DNA from: Flavobacterium petrolei | GTDB taxonomy: Bacteria; Bacteroidota; Bacteroidia; Flavobacteriales; Flavobacteriaceae | DNA length: 64,000 nucleotides | Assembly (NCBI RefSeq): GCF_003314435.2 | Contig: NZ_QNVY02000002.1 | Span: 372,001 to 436,000 of the forward strand | Reading direction: 5' to 3' | Notes under the pieces: model-generated | Seen by the model: the letters and a program-made list of their open reading frames with translations, nothing else | Databases searched by the model: none | Told to the model about the DNA's origin: nothing | Position numbers and translations under genes: made by a program | Shown: positions 27,629-35,828 of the stretch, piece after piece | How positions within the stretch are numbered: the stretch's first letter is position 1 | How the letters are laid out: every line of letters starts with the position of its first letter

Positions 27629-28168
27629 TTAATCGGTTGCTAAAATAGCGTAACCGTAATTATCGGACCAGCCAGATGACAATGGCAATAATTCTCGGGT
27701 GTGTGCTTCTCTTGTCATTCCAGTTTTTTCTAAAACATGTATGGAACCAATATTTCCCACGGCACAACCCGCTTCAATCCGATGCAGATTCAGTTCATTG
27801 AAACCAAAACGGAGAATTTCTTTTAAAGATTCTGTAGCGAAGCCTTTGTTCCAATGGTCTTTGTGGAATTTAAACCAAACTTCAGCATTTTTATATTTCA
27901 CTTTCCCCAAATTGATTCCAATTAATCCAATAATTTGGTTTCCTGTACTGAATTCGACCGCAAAAGTAAAATGGGTCGTAAGTGCTTTATTGTTTTCGAA
28001 AATCCACTTTTCTAAAAGCAGTTTTGTTTCTTCACTATTTTCCGGAATTCCTAACGTATTGAATTCATCTGTTTCTTTCAAAGAATGCAATTCATGAATA
28101 TAATCCAAATCCAATAGCGTAATTGGTCTTAAAATCAATCGTTCTGTTTTGAGAAATAGGATGTTCAT
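27629..28168 (-). CDS. GNAT-family N-acetyltransferase (RimJ/RimL-like)
   Basis: A 179-residue acetyltransferase of the RimJ/RimL branch (acetyltransf_3). The N-terminus LKTERLILRPITLLDLDYIHELH is typical of that branch. The acetyl-CoA binding region is W(N)KGFATESLKEILRFGFNEL near 117-135, and the C-terminal NIGSIHVLEKTGMTREAHTRE matches the family's end motif. It probably acetylates an amino group of a protein N-terminus or small molecule; the substrate is unknown. It lies 18 bases after the 93-residue gene. Confidence 0.88.
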   Translation of the reverse strand: MNILFLKTERLILRPITLLDLDYIHELHSLKETDEFNTLGIPENSEETKLLLEKWIFENNKALTTHFTFAVEFSTGNQIIGLIGINLGKVKYKNAEVWFKFHKDHWNKGFATESLKEILRFGFNELNLHRIEAGCAVGNIGSIHVLEKTGMTREAHTRELLPLSSGWSDNYGYAILATD

Positions 28169-28186
28169 TTTTTGTTCTTTATAATA

Positions 28187-28468
28187 CTAAAACAACTTAT
28201 ATATTCTGTGAATAGGAATCATCACACCTTGCTTTAAAATAACATTTTTGTCTGTAACAGCCCAAACCGTAGTATCTACAACTTTTTTGGATTCGCTGTC
28301 TTCAAAGAATATTTTAATTTTTGAATGCTCTAAATTACCCAATGATAGGGCTCTGTTGATTTCACCGGTTCTGGTTTTTATTTCGTCCACATCGTTTAGA
28401 ACATCTGTTTTGGGAAATTTAAGAAGCGCAATGTCTTCTTTATCAATGAGTTTAAAATCTTCTGTCAT
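28187..28468 (-). CDS. Conserved hypothetical protein, 93 residues
   Basis: A small soluble protein with no signal peptide, membrane segment or cysteine. The pattern NDVDEIKTRTGEINRALSLGNLEHSKIKIFFED followed by VDTTVWAVTDKNVILKQGVMIPIHRIYKL looks like a helix plus a small all-beta domain. I recall similar flavobacterial proteins without an assigned function. It is the first gene of a three-gene minus-strand run with the GNAT and anchored hypothetical genes. Confidence 0.7.
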   Translation of the reverse strand: MTEDFKLIDKEDIALLKFPKTDVLNDVDEIKTRTGEINRALSLGNLEHSKIKIFFEDSESKKVVDTTVWAVTDKNVILKQGVMIPIHRIYKLF

Positions 28469-28484
28469 AATAATAAAAATTTAA

Positions 28485-28842
28485 TTAATAATAAATTGCA
28501 GTACTGTGGCAATACAAAAACTTGACCAATTTTATTCGCCATAATACTACATTACAAAAATAAAATCTCTACGATTTGTTACTGCCAATTTTATATTAAT
28601 TTTTCTCTGCGTAATGTCTTATTTTCTTAATGTTGTCAGGGTTATTGTTTCAAAAAGTAAAACCCAAATTTTATTAATTCCTATTTTTTCGAGGCTCAAT
28701 AAATTCCCTGTTTTTTTTACTAAGTAATTCTTAAAGAAATTAATTTACTGTATTTAAAAAATCAGAATTTCAGCAACGAAATTTATTGATTATAACATAA
28801 TTGATTAACAGCTTTTTAGAAATACCGAAGCAATACATTGGA
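28485..28842. other. Gene-free AT-rich stretch
   Basis: I see no reading frame, repeat or hairpin here that I can support. It lies between the start of the 93-residue gene and the relic downstream of the esterase. Confidence 0.5.
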
Positions 28843-28986
28843 CTATCTTTTTTTGATGATTCTATCGTTTTCAAAAGTCTCTTGATATTCTAATTGATCA
28901 TTTTGTCATACTGATTAAAAGAACCACTCGCTTTCCATCAGTCCATTGATAAAAGTGCCTTTTACTTTTACTTTTCCGTGCGCATC
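28843..28986 (-). pseudogene. Decayed MORN/YwqK-type repeat protein remnant
   Basis: Just beyond the esterase stop, minus-strand fragments in shifted frames read HGKVKVKGTFINGLMESEWFF, then NQYDKM, then DQLEYQETFENDRIIKKR before a TAG at 28845-28843. The pattern of a short G-x-F-x-NG-L-x-x-x-W-x-F unit ending in F-E-N-D-R resembles the C-terminus of YwqK/MORN-repeat proteins. The two frame changes and stops indicate decay. The fragments overlap the last codons of the esterase gene in another frame. Confidence 0.5.
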
Positions 28987-29834
28987 GGATACAAAATTCT
29001 CAAAGCGTTAAAAATAGCTTGATGTGTTATCGTGGCGTGGTCTTCTTGTGGCAAATAGTCAAAGTTTACTGTAATCGTTTTCGATTTTGTACTTTTTAAT
29101 TTTTCTGTTAATAGATTTGCATCTACTTCCATAACATGCGGAATCTCAGTTGGTGCAAGTCCTTCTTTACCAACTCCTACGTAAATATCAATTTTTTTAT
29201 TGAAGTTTTCTTGATAAATAACTGAATTTTGACGCAATAAAGAGCCATTGTCCCACCACAAACTGGGACTCATGATGATATATTTATTAAATAAATTGGG
29301 TTTTTGAAGTAAAATCTCGGTGGCCAAAAGTCCGCCTAATGATTGTCCAATAATAGTTTTTGAATCATTTGTTTTGTATTTCCTTTCAATATAGGGCTGT
29401 AATTCCTTTTCTAAAAATGAAATAAAATTTGCCGATTTCCCCGCAGTTGCATATCTTTTTTGGTCCGCTTCGATGGTGGTTTGATATGTAAAATCTCTTT
29501 TACGATCCACATTTGCAATTCCTACTACAATTGATTTTGGAACTCTATTGATCCATGAAAAACTGTTGAATTGAAAAAGTCCAACAACGTGAATAAAATC
29601 TTCGTCTGCGGAACCATCCAATAAATAGATTACCGGATAAGTGATGGAATCATTTTGTTGATATCCTTCGGGTAAATAAATGTTTAGTATTCTTTTTTCG
29701 GATAATATTTTTGAATGTATTTCTTCGATGCTTCCCAGAACAAAAGGTTTACTATTCTCTTTTGGATTGTTATTTTGAGAACTTGAAACTGCTGTAAAAA
29801 AGAGTACTATTAAAATCAGTATTGGTTTCATCAT
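28968..29834 (-). CDS. Secreted alpha/beta-hydrolase esterase (enterochelin esterase / esterase D-like)
   Basis: A 288-residue protein with signal peptide (MMKPILILIVLFFTAVSSSQ). The esterase D-like fold shows VIYLLDGSADEDFIHVVG near 69-85 and the nucleophile elbow IIGQSLGGLLATE near 161-173 (Ser near 165). An acid and a final His lie in the region ending DYLPQEDHATITH near 265. Relatives hydrolyse ferric-siderophore esters or S-formylglutathione; the signal peptide favours an envelope esterase. It has no adjacent TonB receptor, so the substrate is open. The C-terminal codons run into a decayed fragment. Confidence 0.82.
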   Translation of the reverse strand: MMKPILILIVLFFTAVSSSQNNNPKENSKPFVLGSIEEIHSKILSEKRILNIYLPEGYQQNDSITYPVIYLLDGSADEDFIHVVGLFQFNSFSWINRVPKSIVVGIANVDRKRDFTYQTTIEADQKRYATAGKSANFISFLEKELQPYIERKYKTNDSKTIIGQSLGGLLATEILLQKPNLFNKYIIMSPSLWWDNGSLLRQNSVIYQENFNKKIDIYVGVGKEGLAPTEIPHVMEVDANLLTEKLKSTKSKTITVNFDYLPQEDHATITHQAIFNALRILYPMRTEK

Positions 29835-30014
29835 TTTGTTTTTCTTGGAATATTTTAAAAATGAATGTGTGACATTCTTTTATATTGTTCGTTTTTTTAA
29901 ATTCTAAGCAATTTGTTTGTGGTCAAGAGTGGGACGATCACGTTTGCAGGAATAGATCATCACTACACACAAACAAAACCAGTACTTTATAAGATTGAAT
30001 CGGTCGCTTTTTTA

Positions 30015-30917
30015 TTAGTTTTCAGGTAATTTAAATTTATTAATATTGTTCATTGTCTCAAATATATTTGAGTCTTTAATTGTTTCAGAAAATCTTCTTA
30101 TTGTTTCTTGTAGTCTTTGTTGGGTCAAGATAAAATTATCATTAATTACAATTTTTTCTTCTTCAATCATCTCTTTTGTAACAGGTATTTTAACTAGCTG
30201 AAATGCTTTAGAAAGCTTGTCAGTTAATATTAGTTTACGCTTTTGACTTATTCTTTGTTTGAACTCTTGCCTAAGCCAATCATTTAGATATGATTCCGAT
30301 TCACTAATTGTACCAAAATCTGTGTCTCTTGTAACAATTATTATGTGTTTTCCAGTGAGTTCTGCACATTTAATTATCCATTCCCAATTGACAGCGTCCC
30401 CAATTGAATTATCATCTTTTTTTCTAGGCGGATAACCTAATAAAAAACGTTTTTTTGCTAGATTTCTAATAGTAAATCTTAATTTATTTTCTCTGTCAAG
30501 ATTTATAATCGATTTGTTGGAAAAAACTTTTTGGAGACATTTAAAGACTTGATCATTCTGATTTGGATTTTTTAATATTCTCTCTATTTGCAATTTTAAT
30601 TTTCTTTGCTGGTCATCAATATCTTGTTTTGCTTTTTTCATCATTTTTAAAGCTTGACTATCTGATAAAATGGCCGGAACACTTAAATTAATATTCCCTT
30701 TTTTTGTTACCTCCGTTATTGACTCTAATATTGCGCTTTGACGATTTTTTTTAAATTCCATTTCTACTTGACTGGAGGTAATAATAATGTCTTTGTGTTT
30801 GACAATTTCCTCTAAATACTTCATTGAAACATCTGTTCTCCTAATTCTATAAAAATCAAGAAAAATATTTGTATCAATAAAAATTAGTGCATCTAGCTTC
30901 TCAATTTTTTTTGCCAT
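30015..30917 (-). CDS. PIN-domain protein (DUF4935-like)
   Basis: About 300 residues from the ATG at 30917 (MAKKIEKLDALIFIDTNIFLDFY), preferred because the PIN domain starts right after; a longer frame adds 38 non-conserved residues. PIN acidic residues are visible: D in FIDTNIFLDFY near 15, E in SSQVEMEFKKNR near 49, D in DDNSIGDAVNWEW near 165-172, and TRDTDFG near 193. PIN proteins are usually Mg-dependent RNases; DUF4935 members are long, lone PIN proteins sometimes found in defence contexts. No antitoxin gene adjoins, and the gene stands isolated between two gaps. Confidence 0.75.
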   Translation of the reverse strand: MAKKIEKLDALIFIDTNIFLDFYRIRRTDVSMKYLEEIVKHKDIIITSSQVEMEFKKNRQSAILESITEVTKKGNINLSVPAILSDSQALKMMKKAKQDIDDQQRKLKLQIERILKNPNQNDQVFKCLQKVFSNKSIINLDRENKLRFTIRNLAKKRFLLGYPPRKKDDNSIGDAVNWEWIIKCAELTGKHIIIVTRDTDFGTISESESYLNDWLRQEFKQRISQKRKLILTDKLSKAFQLVKIPVTKEMIEEEKIVINDNFILTQQRLQETIRRFSETIKDSNIFETMNNINKFKLPEN

Positions 30918-31031
30918 AGTTTTTATTTTATAATTACAAACAATATTCTCCCATCTTTGCTCTGGCTTTGGGATTAATTGGAATTTAATTTTTAGTTGAT
31001 AACTCATAATTCCAATAAAGTTCACCTTCAA

Positions 31032-31456
31032 ATTTGAAACTTAATCTATCCATATTTTAGCTCATTCAAACAAATAACAGAATATTGTTATTTCCAAATA
31101 TATAATAAATTCATTACAAATAATATAATCAGGTTTTATATTGCTAAAAAACTCTACCTCCCAAACGTACTTATAAACTCCCAATCATTCTCGCAAGTGC
31201 GTGAGGGATGGAAGCGGCATCCTTTCCTTTTTTCTTTAAAAAGGAAAGATACAGCGTACAGCCCGACCCGCACGGAGTTTACGGAGGAAGGGGCACGCCC
31301 AAAAGCAAACCTAAAACAAAATGAAAGCGAAATCTAATTTTATAAAATGCAGCGTAAGTGTGTTAAAAAATTATCATAATATTAGCAGGTAGCCGTTGCA
31401 AAAAAATGTAATTTGGCACTTTAATTTAGTACGTTAGAACTCTTGTTGATACAATT
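31032..31456. other. Gene-free stretch holding a family 1 stem-loop repeat
   Basis: Between the PIN gene and porX, the only structure I can support is the repeat at 31193-31300. The rest is AT-rich and must contain the divergent promoters of both genes; no clean TAnnTTTG was found upstream of porX. Confidence 0.5.
31193..31300. repeat. Intergenic stem-loop repeat, family 1 copy B
   Basis: An 11-bp inverted repeat (CTTTCCTTTTT / AAAAAGGAAAG, about 31222-31246) is flanked by GAGGGATGGAAGCGGCATC on the left and ATACAGCGTACAGCCCGACC on the right. Its outer edges are GC-rich. The word order (GGATnGAAGCGG, pyrimidine arm, loop, purine arm, GATnCAGCG) corresponds to copy A read on the opposite strand. 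Confidence 0.65.
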
Positions 31457-33010
31457 ATGGATAAAATAAAAATACTTTGGGTTGATGATGAAATCGACCT
31501 TTTGAAACCACATATACTATTTCTGGAAAAGAAAAATTACGAGGTAACAACCTGTAACAACGGACTTGACGCTATTGGGATTTTTGAGGAAAATAATTTT
31601 GATATTGTTTTTTTGGATGAAAATATGCCCGGAATGAGCGGCTTGGAAACGCTATCAGAAATGAAGGAGAAAAAATCTTCGGTTCCCATGATTATGATTA
31701 CGAAAAGCGAGGAAGAATACATTATGGAGGAAGCCATAGGTTCTAAAATTGCCGATTATTTAATCAAACCTGTGAATCCGAACCAGATTTTGTTGAGTTT
31801 AAAGAAAAATCTGGATCATTCCCGATTGATTTCGCAAAAAACAACGCTGGATTACCAGAAGGAATTTAGAAAAATCACCATGGAAATGGCGATGGTGAAT
31901 TCCTATGAAGACTGGATTGAGTTGTACAAGAAATTGATTTTTTGGGAATTGGAATTGGAAAATATCGATGATCAGAGCATGATTGAAATTTTGGAATCCC
32001 AAAAAACAGAAGCCAATTCGCAATTTGGAAAATTCATTGAGCGCAATTACGAGGATTGGTTTGCTCCAAAAGCTGATAAACCGGTTCAATCACACACGTT
32101 ATTCAAAGAATTAGTACTTCCTGAACTCAAGAAAAAAGATAAGCCCATTTTGTTTGTCGTGATTGACAACCTGCGTTACGACCAGTGGAAAACCTTTGAA
32201 AGTGTAGTGGGAAATTACTACAAGCTAGAAAAAGAAGTGCCTTACTACTCTATTCTTCCTACGGCGACACAATATGCGAGAAACGCGATTTTCTCTGGTT
32301 TAACGCCATTGGAAATGGAAAAACAGTTTCCGCAATACTGGAAAAATGACCCTGAAGAAGGCGGAAAAAACCTTTTTGAAGCAGAATTTTTGACGGCGCA
32401 ATTGAAACGATTGGGCTTGAATATCAAGGAAGATTATTTTAAAATTACCAGTCTTGCCGGCGGAAAAAAATTATCCGAAAGCTTCAAAGCCTTGAAAGAT
32501 AATGATTTAGTTACCGTGGTATACAACTTTGTAGATATGCTTTCGCATGCCAAAACGGAGATGGATGTGGTAAAAGAACTGGCCTCAGATGATAAAGCGT
32601 ATCGCTCGCTGACGTTGAGCTGGTTTAAGAATTCCCCACTTTTAGAAATTATTCAACAGGCCCAAAAAATGGGTTTCAAATTGATTTTGACTACCGATCA
32701 CGGGACGATAAACGTAAAAAATCCATCGAAAGTGGTGGGTGACAAAAACACTAGTTTGAATTTACGTTATAAAACAGGGCGCAGTTTGACCTACGAACAC
32801 AAAGATGTTTATGCTGTGAAAGAACCAAAAAATATTGGTTTGCCTACCATAAATATGAGTAGTTCTTATATTTTTGCAAAAAATGATTTGTTCTTGGCCT
32901 ATGTCAACAATTACAATCATTATGTAAGTTATTACAAAAACACGTATCAGCACGGAGGAATTTCATTGGAAGAAATGATTATTCCGTTTTTAGTTTTTAC
33001 TCCCAAATAA
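31457..33010 (+). CDS. porX: PorX: response regulator with PglZ-type phosphodiesterase domain (type IX secretion regulator)
   Basis: A 517-residue protein. Residues 1-125 are a response-regulator receiver: acidic pocket VDDE at 9-12, phospho-acceptor D54 in FLDENMPGMSG, and a conserved Lys in YLIKPVNP near 104. After a helical linker, residues from about 200 form a PglZ/alkaline-phosphatase-fold domain: FVVIDNLRYDQW, SILPTATQYARNAIFSGL with its candidate nucleophile Thr, TTDHGT, and the C-terminal HGGISLEEMIIPF. This architecture is PorX, which with PorY and SigP controls type IX secretion and gliding genes in Bacteroidota and can hydrolyse oligonucleotides. tsaE follows 72 bases later, an arrangement I recall from other flavobacteria. 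Confidence 0.93.
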   Translation: MDKIKILWVDDEIDLLKPHILFLEKKNYEVTTCNNGLDAIGIFEENNFDIVFLDENMPGMSGLETLSEMKEKKSSVPMIMITKSEEEYIMEEAIGSKIADYLIKPVNPNQILLSLKKNLDHSRLISQKTTLDYQKEFRKITMEMAMVNSYEDWIELYKKLIFWELELENIDDQSMIEILESQKTEANSQFGKFIERNYEDWFAPKADKPVQSHTLFKELVLPELKKKDKPILFVVIDNLRYDQWKTFESVVGNYYKLEKEVPYYSILPTATQYARNAIFSGLTPLEMEKQFPQYWKNDPEEGGKNLFEAEFLTAQLKRLGLNIKEDYFKITSLAGGKKLSESFKALKDNDLVTVVYNFVDMLSHAKTEMDVVKELASDDKAYRSLTLSWFKNSPLLEIIQQAQKMGFKLILTTDHGTINVKNPSKVVGDKNTSLNLRYKTGRSLTYEHKDVYAVKEPKNIGLPTINMSSSYIFAKNDLFLAYVNNYNHYVSYYKNTYQHGGISLEEMIIPFLVFTPK

Positions 33011-33082
33011 AAAAGTAGTCAGACTCAGTTTTCAGCTTACGGCAAGAACCTTAAACTTTAAACTTTAAACAATTTTATAAGA

Positions 33083-33490
33083 ATGAATATCATTTTTTCT
33101 ATAGACCAGCTCGAAGAAGTGGCGCAGCAAATTATTGCCAATAACCGCAAAAAAGTGATTCTTTTTCACGGAGAAATGGGGGTTGGAAAAACAACTTTGA
33201 TCAAGCAATTGTGTAAAACACTTGGCGTAACCGGAGCAACGAGCAGTCCAACCTTTTCATTAGTTAATGAATATGAAGCTAATGACAATCAGCTGGTTTA
33301 CCATTTTGATTTTTATCGATTAAACAAAGAGGAAGAAGCTTTGGATATGGGTGTTGATGATTATTTGTATTCCGGTAATTGGTGCTTTATAGAATGGGCA
33401 GAGAAGATTCCAAATTTGATTCCCGAAGTACATTCGGTTATCACTATTTCGCTGCTCGCTGATGGAAAACGTTCTTTAACTTTAAGCTGA
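33083..33490 (+). CDS. tsaE: tRNA threonylcarbamoyladenosine biosynthesis ATPase TsaE
   Basis: A 135-residue P-loop ATPase that supports the TsaB-TsaD complex making t6A37 on ANN-decoding tRNAs; cytoplasmic. Walker A is FHGEMGVGKTTLIKQL near 28-43, the switch-like TSSPTFSLVNEYE follows, and HFDFYRL and FIEWAEKIPNLIP are family hallmarks. It lies 72 bases after porX and 8 bases before a GNAT gene. Confidence 0.95.
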   Translation: MNIIFSIDQLEEVAQQIIANNRKKVILFHGEMGVGKTTLIKQLCKTLGVTGATSSPTFSLVNEYEANDNQLVYHFDFYRLNKEEEALDMGVDDYLYSGNWCFIEWAEKIPNLIPEVHSVITISLLADGKRSLTLS

Positions 33491-33498
33491 AAGTAAAC

Positions 33499-33972
33499 AT
33501 GAGTGTAGACAATACTATTGAAATTATACCTTTTTCTCCGACATACAAAGAAGCTATAAAAACATTAAATCTGGAATGGTTGCAAAAACATTTTAGGGTT
33601 GAACCCAAAGATGAACTTGTGCTTTCGGATCCGCAAGGTCAGATAATAGACAAAGGTGGAATGATTTTTTATGCAAAATATAAAGATAAAATCGTAGGAA
33701 CAGTTTCCTTAATAAAAATTGACGATACGACTTTCGAACTGAGTAAAATGGCAGTTACAGATGGTGTACAAGGATTAGGAATTGGCAAGAAACTAATGTT
33801 GCATTGTCTTGCTGTTGCTGAAGCAAAAGGAATGGAGAAAGTGATTTTATATTCTAACCGGAAATTACTGTCGGCTATTCATTTGTATGAAAAATTTGGT
33901 TTCGTAGAAGTACCATTGGAAGATGGTGTTTATGAACGAGCCGATATAAAAATGGAAAGAATCATTCGCTGA
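33499..33972 (+). CDS. GNAT-family N-acetyltransferase
   Basis: A 157-residue acetyltransferase. The acetyl-CoA loop is in MAVTDGVQGLGIGKKLMLHCL near 91-111 (Q-x-x-G-x-G pattern), preceded by the strand IVGTVSLIKIDDTTFELSKM and followed by the IHLYEKFGFVEVP end motif. It starts 8 bases after tsaE and is probably in the same transcript. The sequence does not match RimI closely enough to claim ribosomal S18 acetylation; the substrate is unknown. Confidence 0.88.
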   Translation: MSVDNTIEIIPFSPTYKEAIKTLNLEWLQKHFRVEPKDELVLSDPQGQIIDKGGMIFYAKYKDKIVGTVSLIKIDDTTFELSKMAVTDGVQGLGIGKKLMLHCLAVAEAKGMEKVILYSNRKLLSAIHLYEKFGFVEVPLEDGVYERADIKMERIIR

Positions 33973-34066
33973 GATTCTGTTACATTCCAAATGAATTTAA
34001 CACGATTGAATTTGTACTGTTTATAAAACTTTTTACGTAAATTGTACCCTTAATTTAACAACATCA

Positions 34067-35266
34067 ATGTCAATAACTATAACGCCATTCACAAAACAAC
34101 AGCTTTTGCCCCAAGAGGAAAAACTGGAAATTGCAAGACAAAAAAGCGAACTTTTTATTGGGATTCCAAAAGAAACGAGTTATCAGGAACGCCGAATTTG
34201 TCTTACCCCAGATGCTGTTAACTCGCTTACCTATCATGGCCATCGCGTTATGATTGAAGCGGGAGCGGGATTGAGTTCGAGTTATACCGACAAAGAATAT
34301 TCTGATGCAGGTGCCGAAATTACTAATGACACCAAAAAAGTATTCAGTTGCCCCATGATTTTGAAAGTGGAACCAGCCACGCTTGCCGAAATTGAAATGA
34401 TGAACCCGCAAACAATTCTGCTGTCCGCCATTCAATTGAAAACCCGAAAGAAAACATATTTTGAGGCGTTAACGAAAAAGAAAATTACCGCACTAGCTTT
34501 TGAATACATCAAGGACGAAGACGGAACGTATCCTGCGGTGAAATCCTTGAGCGAAATTGCCGGAACAGCATCCATTCTTATCGCTGCTGAGTTGATGATT
34601 ACCAACGAATTTGGAAAAGGATTATTATTCGGGAACATTACCGGCGTCCCTCCTACTGATGTGGTTATTTTGGGCGCAGGAACCGTTGGAGAATTTGCCG
34701 CTAAAACCGCTATAGGATTAGGCGCCAGTGTCAAAGTTTTTGATAATTCTATTACCAAATTGCGTCGTTTGCAAAATAATTTAAACCAGCGTATTTTCAC
34801 TTCCACGATACAACCAAAAGCGTTACTAAAAGCGTTAAGACGTTGTGATGTAGCCATTGGCGCCATGCGAGGCAAAGAACGTTGTCCCGTTATCGTTACG
34901 GAAACTATGGTAGAGCACATGAAAAATGGAGCTGTAATTGTGGATGTAAGTATTGATACCGGCGGTTGTTTTGAGACTTCAGAAGTGACTTCACATGAGA
35001 AACCAACGTTTATCAAAAACAATGTTTTGCATTATTGCGTGCCTAATATACCTTCCCGATATTCTAAAACGGCATCACTTTCTATAAGCAACATAATTTC
35101 CCCTTACCTGATGAAAATAGCAGAAGATGGCGGCATCGAAAGTGCTATTCGTTGTGATAAAGGGTTGAAAAATGGCGTTTATATGTACCACGGAATCCTC
35201 ACTAATACTTCCATAGGCGAATGGTTTGATTTGCCTTATAACGACATCAATTTAATTGTTTTTTAA
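34067..35266 (+). CDS. ald: Alanine dehydrogenase
   Basis: A 399-residue NAD-dependent alanine dehydrogenase of the Ald/PntA family, converting L-alanine to pyruvate and ammonia; cytoplasmic. The N-terminal catalytic part shows IGIPKETSYQERRICLTPDAV near 36-56 and the substrate Lys region MILKVEPA near 104. The NAD fold has VVILGAGTVGEFAAKTAIGLGA near 200-221. The C-terminal part includes VIVDVSIDTGGCFETSEVTSH and HYCVPNIPSRYSKTAS. The Bacteroidota form is longer at its N-terminus than the Bacillus enzyme. It is in the porX-tsaE run. Confidence 0.93.
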   Translation: MSITITPFTKQQLLPQEEKLEIARQKSELFIGIPKETSYQERRICLTPDAVNSLTYHGHRVMIEAGAGLSSSYTDKEYSDAGAEITNDTKKVFSCPMILKVEPATLAEIEMMNPQTILLSAIQLKTRKKTYFEALTKKKITALAFEYIKDEDGTYPAVKSLSEIAGTASILIAAELMITNEFGKGLLFGNITGVPPTDVVILGAGTVGEFAAKTAIGLGASVKVFDNSITKLRRLQNNLNQRIFTSTIQPKALLKALRRCDVAIGAMRGKERCPVIVTETMVEHMKNGAVIVDVSIDTGGCFETSEVTSHEKPTFIKNNVLHYCVPNIPSRYSKTASLSISNIISPYLMKIAEDGGIESAIRCDKGLKNGVYMYHGILTNTSIGEWFDLPYNDINLIVF

Positions 35267-35287
35267 GAAAACTTTCTTCTACCTTTG
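35256..35287 (+). promoter_or_regulatory. Candidate promoter of the DUF4258 gene (TTG-N21-TACCTTTG)
   Basis: TTG at 35256-35258 inside the end of ald is followed after 21 bases by TACCTTTG (35280-35287), matching the Bacteroidota promoter in sequence and spacing; the ATG lies 15 bases further on. Confidence 0.55.
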
Positions 35288-35302
35288 CCAAAAATTTAAT
35301 TC

Positions 35303-35677
35303 ATGAAGTTTATACATCGTTTTGCCTATTATCTAGTAGGTTTAGTAATAGGACTGTTTTTTGTAGCATTAGTTTTCAGTGGTAAAGACACTCGCTGTAA
35401 TTATTTTCCAAATGCAAGAGTTTTAAATGATTTGAGAAACAAACCGTTTTATTATTCGGATAAAGCTTCAATGATTTTGGCTGAAAAATGGATTGACACT
35501 GCCGATATAAAAAATACATTGCAATTTGGTGACGTAGATTTTGACCAAAGTAATAAAGAACTTAAAAAAGGAAAGCTATACATCATAGAAGGTAAAACAA
35601 TCAAAAACCAAGAGGTAACTTTGAAAGTCATTAATTACGCTGACAAAGCTATTTTAGAGGATATTATAAAAAAATAA
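35303..35677 (+). CDS. DUF4258 domain-containing membrane-anchored protein
   Basis: A 124-residue protein with an N-terminal membrane anchor (YYLVGLVIGLFFVALVF, residues 9-25), then a small domain that includes CNYFPNARVLNDLR and ends VTLKVINYADKAILEDI. This pattern fits the DUF4258 proteins that follow alanine dehydrogenase in flavobacteria. Function is unknown. It has its own promoter match within the 3' end of ald. Confidence 0.75.
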   Translation: MKFIHRFAYYLVGLVIGLFFVALVFSGKDTRCNYFPNARVLNDLRNKPFYYSDKASMILAEKWIDTADIKNTLQFGDVDFDQSNKELKKGKLYIIEGKTIKNQEVTLKVINYADKAILEDIIKK

Positions 35678-35730
35678 TTACTCTTTTATTCTTATAAAAG
35701 TAAATTTTAAAAAACAGTACCCTTAAAATC

Positions 35731-35795
35731 AAACCATTAAGATATTTAGAAAATTAAGTATTATAGCCTTAATTAAACTTAATTTCTTAATGGTT
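35731..35795. repeat. Inverted-repeat element, family 2 copy A
   Basis: AACCATTAAG...AAAATTAAG on the left pairs with CTTAATTTCTTAATGGTT on the right, leaving a short AT-rich loop. The same element, with better-preserved arms, is at 46363-46431. It sits between the convergent DUF4258 and ung genes. Confidence 0.65.
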
Positions 35796-35828
35796 CAGAA
35801 AAAGGTAATTTGAAAATAGTTTAAAAAA

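Noticed and set aside
34432..35022. Minus-strand frame of 196 codons opposite alanine dehydrogenase
   Set aside because: Shadow of the conserved dehydrogenase frame; no independent evidence of coding.
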